Shown: in pieces, positions 10,300 through 20,656 of the stretch
How positions within the stretch are numbered: the stretch's first letter is position 1
Layout of the letters: the number at the start of each line of letters is the position of its first letter
From: Spongospora subterranea
Lineage: Eukaryota > Endomyxa > Phytomyxea > Plasmodiophorida > Plasmodiophoridae
Reading direction: 5' to 3'
Length of the DNA: 31,648 nt
Assembly: GCA_900404475.1 (NCBI GenBank)
Contig: OUQQ01000179.1
Coordinates: 1 to 31,648 of the forward strand
Notes under the pieces: model-generated
Told to the model about the DNA's origin: nothing
Database searches by the model: none
Seen by the model: the letters and a program-made list of their open reading frames with translations, nothing else
Translations under genes and position numbers: made by a program

Positions 10300-10900
10300 T
10301 CATTCCTGCTCTGTAGGATCTATATTGCCCTTAAGGTCCCGGACCTCTTTCTGAATAGTGAGACGAATTACAGTCACGGAGTTAAATAGTGAGACGGCCA
10401 AAAAAGACACGTAACTCACTTCGACCAGACTCTAAATACTCCACAGATCTGAAGAACATAACGGTTGGGAATCCTTTTAGGGTACGTTTTCCTGGCACAT
10501 CTGCGTTAACTATTGATCGTCGATGGACGCTTGGGATCTTTGCTGAGCAATTCTGTGGGATTCCCATGGTGCCTCATCCTCCCCTTCCGCAATTAGCATT
10601 GTATAATGGTATTCGATGACATCTGACGACCTCTTCCGTGCGGTCGACGATTATCGAAGTTATCGCTTGCCCTCAATCAGTACTCAAAGTTTGATCCCGC
10701 GAACGGCTGTGTTTCCAAGAGTTTAAAACAAGAATTGATTCTCGTCGTTTGAAATTATTCGCGGCCCGACACTGTGCTTGAGTGCTGTGTTCTTCTTTGG
10801 TCGTCATCTCAGAGCGAGCACCCCCGCAGGCACTCACGAAAAATACAAGAACCAAGTGAAATCAAATTCGAGATTTTGTAGCACCTCCATGCGTCTATTA
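10300..10900 (-). other. Unresolved coding-like locus; minus-strand piece resembles a thioredoxin fold
   Basis: Exon-like sequence occurs on both strands. On the minus strand, 10567-10408 reads IVNADVPGKRTL followed by KGFPTVMFFR, like the cis-proline strand of thioredoxin/PDI domains. A GTGAGT donor near 10412 and an acceptor near 10350 then give a short last exon ending DLKGNIDPTEQE with a stop at 10300. Upstream, an ATG at 10891 starts MEVLQNLEFDFTWFLYFS before another GTGAGT donor. I could not join these in phase, and no CxxC was found. On the plus strand, 10625-10730 (SDDLFRAVDDYRSYRLPSIS) and 10811-10880 (HPRRHSRKIQEPSEIKFEIL, stop) also look protein-like. One strand must be shadow. The neighbours on both sides are minus-strand genes, which mildly favours that strand. 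The thioredoxin reading is weak. Confidence 0.3.
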
Positions 10901-11144
10901 TTGACCTATTTGAAGGTATACTGACTGAACCGGGACACATTCAATATCTGATTGCCCTGAAATATGGTTCACAACAGTTATGATATGAGTCAGCGAAAGG
11001 TGCTCTAAGAGTTGTAAAAATAAATACCTAAAACAGGTCGTTAGTAAATCAACAAAGCAAACAGGCAGGAATTTTCGTGTTCGGCGCATCGCAGTGCAAC
11101 AGGTTGTTGGATTAGAAGTTGTGTATATTTGTGAAATGTAGAAT
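10901..11144. other. Intergenic, downstream of the CSC1-like gene
   Basis: A/T-rich sequence downstream of the channel-gene stop at 11145 on the minus strand. A 63-codon minus ORF (10898-11089) has no recognisable feature. Probably the 3' UTR of the channel gene plus spacer. Confidence 0.35.
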
Positions 11145-13406
11145 CTAAACAGGATTTCTTATTGGCTGCCTTTCTATTTCAAGCTCTTTCGATACAACCT
11201 CGCCGATCACATTATAATCCTTCTTCAACAACGTCAATAAAGGATAAGCTTTAACCACAGCGTTTTCAATTTCTTGATAAGTGATAGGATGTCCTGATTC
11301 CCATTTCGGAAGATACGCGGCCATTGCCTGCTTCGCGGCCTCACTCGCTGCAGAAGGATCTTGCGTCATTGAATTTCTGCTTAATGCCTCGTCAAGCAGC
11401 TGGATATCTTCCAGCACTAAGCGTTTCGCTCTCTCTCCACATTCTTTTTGAATGAAAAAATAGAAGCGAGCGGTGATGAATAACACTGGCAAGATGAACG
11501 CCGCAATGGTCGAAGACTTTTTCTCAACCAATACTCCGATCAAGGTCAACTGGGAGAATCCGAGAGCAAATACCAGACGCCCAAAGACTAAAGGAAACAT
11601 TAATCCACCACCTTCAAAGTCGTGTGCCTTCACGTAGCAGAACAGGTACCGGTAAACAATGGAGCTGACCAAGCAGAATAATGCACAGAATGGGACAATC
11701 AGAGGCGCGATTGGCATATAAATTATCCCAAGTGCAAATAGGAGTAATGATGATGGGTAATAATGATCGAATGCGAAACCACCAGGATCGGAAGCAATCC
11801 TGACGTCAGTTGCAGTTGTAGCGGATCGGATTTGAAACAATCCAGAGAGAAGACGAAACGGGATGAGCAATTCTAAAGGCACGTTCAGGAGACTTTGGGT
11901 CATGATCATGATGATGAAGAAGCTAGATGCCTGAGGTAAAGACTCTGCTAGCTGCTTGAGAATATATCCTATAGTGATATCACTATAATTTCCTTGAAGC
12001 GCAGCAGTTGTCATTGTTGGTACCAAAAACACGTGAATGAACTGGAAATAATAAAAATCCCTGAATGTGTTCCGCTCAATATAGGATTCGGCAACGAATC
12101 CCTTGAAACGGGATAGTATTCGTAGAACCGGAGGAATCAGACTCATGACAATGATAACTGCTAAACTGGGAAGAAAGCCGGCAATAGCTGCCTTGAGGCT
12201 GGGGCTAAACTCCAGTAATGGATCAAGGGCTGGAATTACCTCGATTAGCAGTTCAAGCTTGGTGAAGGATGCTAGGAATGTGACTGGGGCAGTGTAGGAA
12301 ACCAGGCATAAAAGGAAAGCCATCGTTGCCAGCGTTTGACGAAACCATCGCTGCTTTTGTGATAATCCGATATTGGGCCAAACAATATCACGGGGCTCGG
12401 GAGCCGGCGATCCGCTCATTCCCATGGTTTGCGTTAACGGGATCTGAACTGCCATTGCAGCAGCATTGAACGTGTTAAATGTGACGAATCCTGATGGTAA
12501 TGGTCGGAACTGTTGCTTTGACAGCTTCAATAGTTCATCGTTCAACTTTTCAAGCTCAGTTTTCAATCCTTTCAACTTGACCGACATGATAGGCCTGTCT
12601 TGATCCCTCTGCCTTTTACGCAATCGTTTTGAAATCGCTTGTTCGATTTTATAAATCAGCACTTCTCGCTTGGTATAGACATTCATCATCTCTCGGCTGT
12701 CCCTTAACAAAATGGAAGTTTTCACTTGATCGTCGCGAAATAAAGTTTCTAAGTAGGTGCTGAGGTCTTTGTTACTTGCGATATGGGAAGGAATATCCTG
12801 AAGCAATATAGACAGCTGTTCAATGCGCAGCATCGATTGCTTATTACTGAGGAAATATGTGTGTCTTAGTTCAACATATCTTGTGTACTCGGCTCGCAAT
12901 AGCCACATGAGCAAAGCGCTGGTGAAGTACATGATAATGGCATGGATCCATAAAGAGCTGCTAGAATCAACTACATGACCAACTGTTAAAGTCATCATCT
13001 GAAACTTGATATCGAACACATCAGGTTCAGGACCGGCCATGATATGCACTGGGATGATGATCCCGCATGATACAATTGCCATGATTGCAAAGAATCGCAA
13101 CCCCAGATAAAAAAATCTGACGAACATGGTGGCGTCTAGCCCAATGATACAAACAAGGTTATGATCATCCATCGTCATAAGAGATCGGATCCAGCTAAAT
13201 CCAGTAACTCGAATTTCCGGTGGAGTAGACCTGATTTCATTGGACTTGGGACATTCGATTCGCGGTTGGTATATCCATTGATACCGCCGAGAGACCAATG
13301 TGAAGAGCACAAATATAGACAGCAACAGGAAGGAGTTGAGAGCAATTGCCGCGAAGAAAGCCCCCACACTACGATCCTCTATAGCCAAGGCCGATTTCTC
13401 GGACAT
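11145..13406 (-). CDS. CSC1/OSCA/TMEM63-like calcium-permeable channel
   Basis: Intronless gene for a 753-residue CSC1-like (DUF221) protein. Known members are mechanosensitive or osmosensitive cation channels related to TMC and anoctamins. The start at 13406 (MSEKSALAIEDRSVGAFFAA) is the first ATG of the frame. Order: TM0 (about 12-40), TM1-TM2 with the conserved GLDATMFVRFFYLGLRFF between them, a long cytosolic loop with RRM-like and coiled-coil character (about 200-340), then WPNIGLSQKQRW, which marks entry to the pore half. At least eight hydrophobic helices follow, including the family's DFYYFQFIHVFLV and a PLELLIPFRLL segment. The tail is cytosolic. Length matches fungal and plant members (700-900). 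Plasma membrane or endomembrane location cannot be told. Single-exon structure contrasts with the intron-rich neighbours. Confidence 0.88.
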   Translation of the reverse strand: MSEKSALAIEDRSVGAFFAAIALNSFLLLSIFVLFTLVSRRYQWIYQPRIECPKSNEIRSTPPEIRVTGFSWIRSLMTMDDHNLVCIIGLDATMFVRFFYLGLRFFAIMAIVSCGIIIPVHIMAGPEPDVFDIKFQMMTLTVGHVVDSSSSLWIHAIIMYFTSALLMWLLRAEYTRYVELRHTYFLSNKQSMLRIEQLSILLQDIPSHIASNKDLSTYLETLFRDDQVKTSILLRDSREMMNVYTKREVLIYKIEQAISKRLRKRQRDQDRPIMSVKLKGLKTELEKLNDELLKLSKQQFRPLPSGFVTFNTFNAAAMAVQIPLTQTMGMSGSPAPEPRDIVWPNIGLSQKQRWFRQTLATMAFLLCLVSYTAPVTFLASFTKLELLIEVIPALDPLLEFSPSLKAAIAGFLPSLAVIIVMSLIPPVLRILSRFKGFVAESYIERNTFRDFYYFQFIHVFLVPTMTTAALQGNYSDITIGYILKQLAESLPQASSFFIIMIMTQSLLNVPLELLIPFRLLSGLFQIRSATTATDVRIASDPGGFAFDHYYPSSLLLFALGIIYMPIAPLIVPFCALFCLVSSIVYRYLFCYVKAHDFEGGGLMFPLVFGRLVFALGFSQLTLIGVLVEKKSSTIAAFILPVLFITARFYFFIQKECGERAKRLVLEDIQLLDEALSRNSMTQDPSAASEAAKQAMAAYLPKWESGHPITYQEIENAVVKAYPLLTLLKKDYNVIGEVVSKELEIERQPIRNPV

Positions 13407-13982
13407 GATACCTAAATGGCCTGACCTGAGTACGGAGGCATCTAAAAGAGACGACGTGACCTTCAAGTGCAGCTCGGAAGATGACTCATGGAGTCATGGC
13501 TTTTCACGCAGCTGTCAGCATCAGAGCTTGAATAATTTTCGCGTCTTATGAATACGATTCATGCCTAGCGAACCTAACCACCCCATTGGAGGCTTTGCTA
13601 AACAAAATTCTTGTTAAAAGCATCGATTAATGTTCAACTTTGAAGCGCCATTACATCTGAAACGACGCTTATATTTACGTTTTGGTTCAAAAGCATCTTG
13701 GCAACTGCCTTTGACGACCGAACTGTTCGTCGATCAGGATCACTGCCTGCAAGAATTAGATGCTCGGCTAGCTTGCAATCGTTCATTCGAGATTTCTCGA
13801 AGTCCAGAAACTGTAAACAGTTGCGTCAATAGTGATAGCGGAGAGTGACTCAATCGATGGCCGAACCATCAGGTCACTCATGCGGCAAGTCTCATTTTGA
13901 TTGCGATTTTCTTTTAGAAGAGATAACTCATTAGACACGAGATAACTCGTCGACCCCTCGATCCACTTAATATTAATTATAC
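13407..13982. other. Intergenic, divergent; contains a 72-codon ORF of doubtful status
   Basis: The gap between the divergent CSC1-like gene (start 13406, minus) and the four-TM gene (start 13983, plus). It probably holds both promoters. A plus-strand ORF with a true ATG at 13630 runs to 13848 (72 residues, starts MFNFEAPLHLKRRLYLRFG). It shows no known domain and could be a small gene, an upstream exon or chance. Confidence 0.35.
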
Positions 13983-14573
13983 ATGGAATCCTGCTCGATG
14001 AACCTCGGTCCCGCTCAAGTAAAGCAATTTGAAAACCCGGCTGTTCTTCGAAGAAGGAGAGTATTGAAATATCTTGAGACATGTTCTTATATGGTGGCCA
14101 TCATAGTATGCATGATTTCATTGAACTGGTTCATGGGATCTGTTGTAACCGGGGCTAACCGTTCCTGGAGTGCCGCAAACACACGCCGATTAGCTCGTGC
14201 ATTTCGCTCATGGAGGTGGAAGACTTTCTACTTCTTGCCTGCAATATTGTTCGTGTGTAACCTGATACATAGACGATTCTTCAAGGGAGTTGTTATCCAG
14301 CTAATCAGCCTGGGTTCACGAGTTGGCATTATTGGCTGGGTTCTCAATCAATTCTACATGCTCACCTTTCTCATGTACCGTCTGCAACGGCGATCATCGG
14401 ACCAGATTTGGTGCCAAGACGCCATCTCGCATCTCTTCTTGGCCGCAATCACCTTCACCTGCATTTTATCGATTGAAGGGCTCCATATCTTTTCCGTCAT
14501 CGTGGGTCTAGTCGCAGACATCAGAAGGAAAAACAACTGGGCGTTGCCGACCAAGATGGTGAAGGCACTTTAA
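13983..14573 (+). CDS. Four-TM membrane protein of unknown family
   Basis: Intronless 196-residue ORF with a true ATG. I do not recognise the family. Residues 1-30 are polar with an Arg cluster (LRRRRVLKYLE). Hydrophobic segments lie at about 34-54, 86-100, 104-125 and 150-175. A loop rich in Arg and Trp (TRRLARAFRSWRWKTFYFLP) comes before the second. The C-terminus is short and basic (DIRRKNNWALPTKMVKAL). The alternation of basic loops and hydrophobic segments, and a length near 200, recall peroxisomal PEX11-type or small ER membrane proteins, but no motif fixes this. The opposite strand has a 99-codon ORF over 13783-14082, which I take as shadow. Coding status is likely because the frame is open throughout and hydrophobicity is patterned. 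Confidence 0.6.
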   Translation: MESCSMNLGPAQVKQFENPAVLRRRRVLKYLETCSYMVAIIVCMISLNWFMGSVVTGANRSWSAANTRRLARAFRSWRWKTFYFLPAILFVCNLIHRRFFKGVVIQLISLGSRVGIIGWVLNQFYMLTFLMYRLQRRSSDQIWCQDAISHLFLAAITFTCILSIEGLHIFSVIVGLVADIRRKNNWALPTKMVKAL

Positions 14574-14791
14574 GAATACATGATCTCAGATATTCAATAT
14601 CATCCTAAATAACATCGATTTTGAAATAGCGAGATATGTTTCGATACCTGACGATACAGGTGGACACTGATCACTGTAACGAAAGTGGTCACGCCAACAC
14701 GGCACGTAGCGTATCATGGTGACTGTGTAGTGTGCGTTTCTGGTAGATCAATCACACTTATCGTGATAAAGTCAGGTCGGGTGTGTGTGTG
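14574..14791 (+). promoter_or_regulatory. Upstream region of BCKDH E1-alpha with a GT microsatellite
   Basis: A 218-bp gap with no ORF. It carries several GTAACG, GGTCACG and CACGTAGCG-like words, and a (GT)5 run at 14781-14790 that ends right before the ATGATG start. This is the likely promoter and 5' UTR of the E1-alpha gene. Confidence 0.4.
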
Positions 14792-16317
14792 ATGATGTTT
14801 TCACAGCAGTTGTGGAAAAGGGCAGTTGGACGTTTCGCCCGTCGGTTCTCGGATGACACTAGTGAATATTACCTTGGAGTTAAAAACGCACCGTTCTCGT
14901 ACAAGATGGAGTTTTCCAGCGGGAACTGCACCATTCCCACATATAGAGTGTTAGACAGTGAAGGAGCCTTATCTGATCGCGACCACGTTGTAAATGTCAG
15001 TTAACGGTAATTGGATACTACACATAAGAACTCAGCTTTGATTTTAGATTGATGAGCAAACACTTGTGAAACTTTATAAAGGAATGGTAACTCTGCGAAC
15101 AATGGACGGGTTGTTTTGTAAGCATCAATTTTTTATTCATCATGTTTCGGAATCTGTTCTGATTCGCATTGTAGTCGATATTCAACGTCAAGGACGCATC
15201 TCATTCTATGTACGTTATGGTTTGATTTCCTGATCTCAGAGGTAGTTGCTGACAAACTCTGTATATTGAAGATGACGAGCGCGGGAGAGGAGGCGCTTCA
15301 ATTTGGTTCTGCATCAGCCATGAAAGATTCTGATGTTGTTTACGGTCAATGTATGCAAACACAGCTTCTCGATAATTGAAAACTGATGATGATTGTTTCA
15401 GATCGAGAACCTGGAGTAATCATGTACCGAGGTTTTACTTTAGACCAGTTTGCATCTCAGTGTTTTGCCTGCCATGATGATCTCGGGAAAGGTCGTCAAA
15501 TGCCTGTTCATTATGGGTCCAAAGCCCTTAATTATCATACAATATCGAGCCCTCTGGCTACACAAATTCCTCAAGCAGCAGGAGCCGCATACGCTCTTAA
15601 AATGGAGGGAAAGCAACGCTGTGTAGTGTGCTATTTTGGTGATGGAGCTGCGTCTGAAGGTGACTTCCATCCTGCACTCAATTTTGCGGCTACACGGGAC
15701 TGCCCGGTCATATTCTTTTGCAGAAATAATGGGTACGCGATAAGCACTCCTATTAAGGACCAATACAGAGGAGACGGAATTGCCCCAAGGGCTGTTGGAT
15801 ACGGCATGCAAGCAATTCGAGTCGATGGAAATGATCTCATCGCTGTACACGAAGTCACAAAAGCAGCACGTGAACTAGCAGTAAAAGAGAACCGTCCCGT
15901 TTTTATTGAGGCCATGTCTTATCGTGGAGGGCACCATTCTACAAGCGACGATTCTACTGCGTAAACAATCGGAAATCTGATTCGCATTCATTTTTAACGC
16001 AGAGCGATAGGTACCGATCTCCAGAAGAAATTTTGGACTGGCAGCTTACGGATGATCCACTGACAAGAACAAGAAACTATTTGCGAAACCTGGGATGCTG
16101 GACAGATGCGCAGGAAGATGGCCTACTGAAAACCGTAAGAGAGGAGGTGATGGCCAGTATAAGCAAAGCAGAGAAGAAGAAAAAGCCATCCCTCGACAAC
16201 ATGTTTACTGACGTATATGAAGAAATACCGGTTCACCTAGAAGAGCAACGTCGATGTTTGCAAGAACATTTGAAAAAATATCCAGAGGATTATAAAGTGG
16301 ACCAGTACCATTCATAA
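14792..16317 (+). CDS. BCKDHA: Branched-chain 2-oxoacid dehydrogenase E1 alpha subunit, mitochondrial
   Basis: ThDP-dependent E1 alpha of the BCKDH complex, which decarboxylates the keto acids of Leu, Ile and Val in the mitochondrial matrix. Exons 14792-14989, 15048-15117, 15175-15209, 15272-15350, 15402-15960 and 16005-16317 (introns 58, 57, 62, 51 and 44 nt) give 417 residues. The N-terminus is a transit peptide ([20 protein letters not shown]); the second Met could also start it. Then come [23 protein letters not shown], the ThDP motif GDGAASEGD to [10 protein letters not shown], and [13 protein letters not shown]. The loop [18 protein letters not shown] aligns with the kinase-regulated phosphoserine loop of the human subunit. 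Alignment to the human protein is nearly gap-free. The E3 subunit gene of the same complex lies at 23-25 kb. Confidence 0.94.
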
Positions 16318-16732
16318 TCAAATAAAGCGCCTCAAGCGACTTGGGTCAGGTATACTGGTGACCCGAAGGATGGCGGCAACAAGAAAATCCGTCGGCGACG
16401 ATGTCGTTTCGAGCACAACAATGTTGCCAAAATTGTTTTGACCCCGTACATTAATCATTGCCGAACCCCATACCAACATGGACCAATATGAAGGTCTGCC
16501 TCATAAAAGCTTTTGATCAGGAGGATGATGTTCCGCGAGCCGCCGGGCCGGGGTATCAGACAATCCTTTTGCAGCCAGAGGCCACGCATCATGAACTCGA
16601 CAGCTCAGACTACAGTCACTAACTCGGTACTGTACACACGTAACGGGCTGCGGTGTAACACTAACACGTGCGTTGCACTGTAGCGATCCTCCTTGTCTGT
16701 CTGTCTGATATCCGCCCGATCATGATCCATTG
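16318..16732. other. Intergenic: polyA signal, small hairpin and XPF promoter
   Basis: AATAAA at 16321-16326 lies four bases after the E1-alpha stop and can serve as its polyadenylation signal. A short inverted repeat (GGGTCA at 16343, TGACCC at 16359) can form a stem with a 10-nt loop. The rest has no ORF. Before the XPF start it carries ACACACGTAACGGG and GTGTAACACTAACACGTGCG (about 16632-16673), similar to words upstream of other genes here. Confidence 0.45.
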
Positions 16733-19593
16733 ATGAGTGGGATATCATCTGGTAATGGCTCATCATTACATCTTGAGGACGGTTATGACGTCAATCACGA
16801 TCACCAACCTGTAAATGATCTCGTCGAAATCGCTCATTCCCATCCCGACAGTGATGTGGATGATGCGGATTATTGCCAAGCGGAAGATGCATTGACTGAG
16901 ATCGCCAATGAAGTGGCACAACCTTCCCATGATTGTCTCACTGTTTTATGTGAAGGTCTACCATGTGCGGATCTCATCATATCAAGTATTGTTCGAGCTC
17001 AAACTCTCCCTACCGATCTTGTTCTTATCTTCAATCTGTCCAATTCGATGGATTCTTCGAAGCTGTCTCCCACAGAACTCTACATTCAGCGGCGATTAGC
17101 TTCATTATCACCTCCCCTGTTATTGTCCAAAGTAAACAGCTCATTATCTGCATCAGCTCGTCAACAGATGTACATATCCGGTCATGTATTCTCAATCCCG
17201 CTCACGACAGCTACTCTCGATCTTATTCAAGGGGTGTTGCCCGGTCATCTTATCCATGGTTTAGTGTTCCTCGATGCTCACAACATGGTGAATGGCTCGA
17301 AAGAGGCGTTGGTCATGCGTCTTGTGAGCGCCAATCCCTCTGGTCATACTCCCTTCATCAAACTATTCACATCGAACACAAGTGCTTTGGTGTCGGGTTA
17401 TAGCCGCATAGAACATGTTCTCACTAATGCCGGAATTTCAAATGTCCATCTCTGGCCCAGATTTCGTGTCAGATTACGAGATACGCTGGCTCGTTCGCCC
17501 ATAGACAACGTCAACGTTTTCCTTACTATGACTGAATTACAACAACAGATTCAATCATCCATCGAAGAAGTTCTTCAGATCTGTCTAACAGAGGTGCAGA
17601 CGTCTTGTAAGCGATACCTATCCGACGTCTCGTTCCCAACTGAAAATCTGCTTGCCTCACAACACGATATTCGCATTCGGCGATTGCTGCAATCAAAGTG
17701 GCATTCAGTTGGCAAGAACACCAAGCAATTACTTGCGGATCTTGCGTTGCTTCGTAAACTGTTTTTCCTGTTGATCAACGTTGATTGCGTATCGTTTTAT
17801 CGATTCTTATTATCGATTCAGCAGACGCCACGATCTCAGCATTCTCAGTGGTTGCTGACTGCACCGGCCGACCGTTTATTTAAACTTGCCAAAAGACGTC
17901 TGTATTCTGTGGCAAACGATCGCCTGAATGTAACTTTGCAAGCAAATCCTAAATGGTCAATTTTGCGGGAGATTCTGGATGAGATTGCTGATGATGGTAT
18001 TCCCCGCTGTGGTCCTGTCCTTGTAGTCTGTTCCGATACATTATCCTGTTCTAATTTGCAAGACTATCTTCAGGTGGGGTGTCAGGAGTTTCTTCAAAAG
18101 AAATGGAAACTCTTACTTTTGAGTTTACGGTTCCGTAAATCCGACCTCGAAAAAGGTCTGCAGCCGCCAGAAGATGAACGGAGCAATATATATGCAGGGA
18201 AACGGGTCGAGAGGCGTTTATTGTGCGAAGAGTTCTATCGACTACAAGGGAAAGCAGAAAAAGCGCGAGCCAATACAAATCGTTGCGCAAAGGGATCTTC
18301 AAAGGGGCTAACGATGGGAAGGAAAAAGCAGAAAACATCTTGTGAACCAGAAGCCGTCACTAAGGGCTCTAAAGTTACTCAAAAAACTCTGAAGGATCTG
18401 TTCAAACAGGGTTGCTCTCGGTCATCCAACGCTGTTGTGTTAGAGGAGCAAGATGATCTACCTGTGATGTTTTGGCCGAAAAATCAAAAAAGTATCCCGC
18501 TATCGACCATCAATGTACGCAATCTGCTCCAATCTTTCAAATTTATTATCGATGACGCCCACTTGTTTTGCAGCCCATGTACGCGATCGTTTATGACTGT
18601 GATGTTGGGGTGATGCGAGAGGTTTGTCTGGATGTAGCTCAAACGCCGCATTGTTGTCTGATTTTCCTGCAACAGCTCGAAGTGTTCAAATCCCAGTATC
18701 CTCATTTCCTCCATAGAGTCTACACAATTGTCTACGAGAACTCTATAGAAGAAGCGGTCATGACAGATCGGATCAATCGCGAATGTAGCGCTTTTGAGTC
18801 CCTGGCACAACAGATTGGCCACATGGTGCTATCGGCTCGGAGTTTCGCATTGCCCACAATAGAAGCGACAAGTTCCAGAAAGGGAGGTAACCAGATAAAG
18901 GATCGCCAGAAGGTGATTGTGGATATTCGGGAATTTCGCAGTTCTCTTCCCGGTGTATTATACGAGAGTGGTATTGAAATTATCCCAGTTACCCTGGAGG
19001 TTGGCGATTACATTCTCAGCCCCGAAATCTGCATCGAAAGGAAGAGCGTCTCCGATCTGATCGGCTCTCTGAATTCGGGTCGTCTCTTTACTCAGCTAAC
19101 ATCCATGAAGCGACTCTATCAGCACCCGATGCTGTTGATTGAATTTGACTACAACGAGCCATTCTCATGGCAACAAGATCTACACGAGAAGGTTGGTCTA
19201 AGCAGTTCATCGCAGATATGTACCCGTATAGCTCTGGTTGCTATGGCGTTCCCCGATTGCCGCCTGATTTGGAGCCGAAACCCCAAGGTCACCTGCTCCA
19301 TTTTCTTGCGTCTGAAAGCTGGCCATGATCAGCCTGATGTGGCCAAGGCGGCTACGATCTCGCTAGATTCGGAAGATGTCATCAATGACAACAACGGTGG
19401 GTCATATATCGCCTTCGATATGCTGCGTCGTATACCCGGCGTCACATCGTCCAACGTCGCCGGATTGATGAGCTCTGTCAAGTGTCTTGCCGATGTTCTG
19501 ACCCTGACCCGATCCTCGTTGACGAAGGTTGTCGGGGCCAATAGTGCGGCCAATCTGTTGAACTTCATCAATGCCGATATCGCTATCAGCTAA
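16733..19593 (+). CDS. ERCC4: XPF/ERCC4 structure-specific DNA repair endonuclease
   Basis: Catalytic subunit of the XPF-ERCC1 (yeast Rad1-Rad10) nuclease, which makes the 5' cut in nucleotide excision repair and acts in crosslink repair. Exons 16733-18514 and 18574-19593 (59-nt intron, phase 0) give 933 residues, close to human XPF (916). The junction restores INPMYAIVYDCD, matching the conserved NPRYVVLYD. The N-terminal half is the SF2-like helicase domain; where a helicase has its P-loop there is CEGLPCADLIISSIV, so it lacks Walker A, as usual for XPF. The nuclease domain has VDIREFRS (Asp about 711), GDYIL (Asp about 739) and ERKSVSD (about 749-755), all catalytic residues present. A double helix-hairpin-helix (MLRRIPGVTSSNVAGLM onward) forms the ERCC1-binding C-terminus. 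The start is the first ATG of the frame. Confidence 0.95.
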
Positions 19594-19671
19594 CTGTCAT
19601 CAATTCACGTTTGTTTTGTCACAAACCGCCATTCACTGTTCGGTAAATTATGCGCTTTATATTTATCTGTT

Positions 19672-19677
19672 AATAAA
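19672..19677 (+). terminator. Polyadenylation signal of the XPF gene
   Basis: A canonical AATAAA lies 79 nt after the XPF stop, in an A/T-rich stretch before the next gene on the same strand. Confidence 0.5.
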
Positions 19678-19807
19678 CGATGTGATCTAAATTGACTCAT
19701 GTTATTCACATCTGGTGTCATCTTTATACCACTTCAGTTGAATCATCCCCATTCATATCTCGAAATTTGTAAATTATTCTGACGCCGTGATCGGTCGTGA
19801 TCGTACG

Positions 19808-20557
19808 ATGCGATCATCGTGTCTCCTCATATCTATACTCGCAATTGCCTCCTCCTTCGTCAGCGTCGCCCAATTGCAGGGCCACAAATCGCGTCCAGCG
19901 AAAGTCTGTACGCTGCCCGATAAGATCCTGATCGCGAACGGGCACACCACCTCTGTTCGCGGGTGTTCGCGATCGTTCAGTTCAGGTCTGAACCGCATTC
20001 AATACGACATATCGTGTTCGTTGGACGACGATTGTCGTTATTCCAGCTACCTATCCAACGATGGTGATTGCCAACGGGAGGATCCATCCCCGCCGGCGAT
20101 CGGTGTCTTCAGCGATTCGCTTTGCACCCCGGGCCCTGATCCAGGAACAGGTCGCCGTCGAGATTGTTCTCGCCGGGTCGATGTTCCGCCCGCAGATTCA
20201 AACATGAACGAGATCTGTGTGGTGATATCGTGCCAAAGCCCGAACGGCTGCAATGTCAACGCCACGATCCGTCTGGAAGGGGAAGGATCGATCCGGAAAT
20301 ACGCCAAGATTATCGAACCGGAAGGGAACGATCGGGCTCGTTCGCCCAGCGAATTGCCCCAGGTTTGGGTGATGATCGGGTTCAGTATCGCGGTCACCTT
20401 CATCATCACCTGCTGTATCTGCTGTGCTATTCGAACACGAAAACGGCACGATCGCCTGGATCCGAACAACGTCGATGGGGTTTGGGTATTGGCGACGGGG
20501 GCCGCTTATGATAGTCGCCCGAGGAACTCAACGGATCCGACAATTAACGATATATAA
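19808..20557 (+). CDS. Single-pass type I membrane protein, Cys-rich ectodomain, unknown function
   Basis: Intronless, 249 residues. I do not recognise it. Residues 1-22 form a signal peptide (MRSSCLLISILAIASSFVSVAQ). The start at 19808 is the first ATG; the frame is open upstream without a Met. The ectodomain (about 23-178) has about a dozen cysteines and one clear N-glycosylation site (NATI). One TM helix follows (VWVMIGFSIAVTFIITCCICCA, about 186-208), ending in cysteines that may be palmitoylated. The cytosolic tail begins RTRKRHDR and is about 40 residues. G+C is higher than in neighbouring genes. The stop lies only about 100 bp before the AFG2 start on the same strand. It could be a surface receptor or adhesion protein; nothing shows its ligand. 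Confidence 0.6.
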   Translation: MRSSCLLISILAIASSFVSVAQLQGHKSRPAKVCTLPDKILIANGHTTSVRGCSRSFSSGLNRIQYDISCSLDDDCRYSSYLSNDGDCQREDPSPPAIGVFSDSLCTPGPDPGTGRRRDCSRRVDVPPADSNMNEICVVISCQSPNGCNVNATIRLEGEGSIRKYAKIIEPEGNDRARSPSELPQVWVMIGFSIAVTFIITCCICCAIRTRKRHDRLDPNNVDGVWVLATGAAYDSRPRNSTDPTINDI

Positions 20558-20656
20558 ACGAGTCTGATTAAATTAATGACTATCACGGCGACGACGAGGG
20601 TATTCCCTGGTCGGCGGTTGTGTTGTCCGTCCCGGGGATCGCTGCCCAGGTCATCA

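Noticed and set aside
13783..14082. 99-codon minus ORF overlapping the four-TM gene
   Set aside because: Overlaps the patterned hydrophobic frame on plus; no domain or splice signals of its own.
15440..15850. 136-codon minus ORF
   Set aside because: Antisense to exon 5 of BCKDH E1-alpha.
16963..17403. 146-codon plus ORF in another frame of the XPF gene
   Set aside because: The XPF frame is open for 594 codons and aligns with the family; this one has random-like composition.
18568..18613. Apparent frameshift between two overlapping XPF ORFs
   Set aside because: A 59-nt GT-AG intron (18515-18573) joins the two frames in phase and restores the conserved NPxY segment, so the gene is intact.
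20047..20469. 140-codon minus ORF and other long antisense ORFs over the type I membrane protein
   Set aside because: High G+C here gives few stops on either strand. The plus frame has a signal peptide, a TM helix and a tail in correct order.
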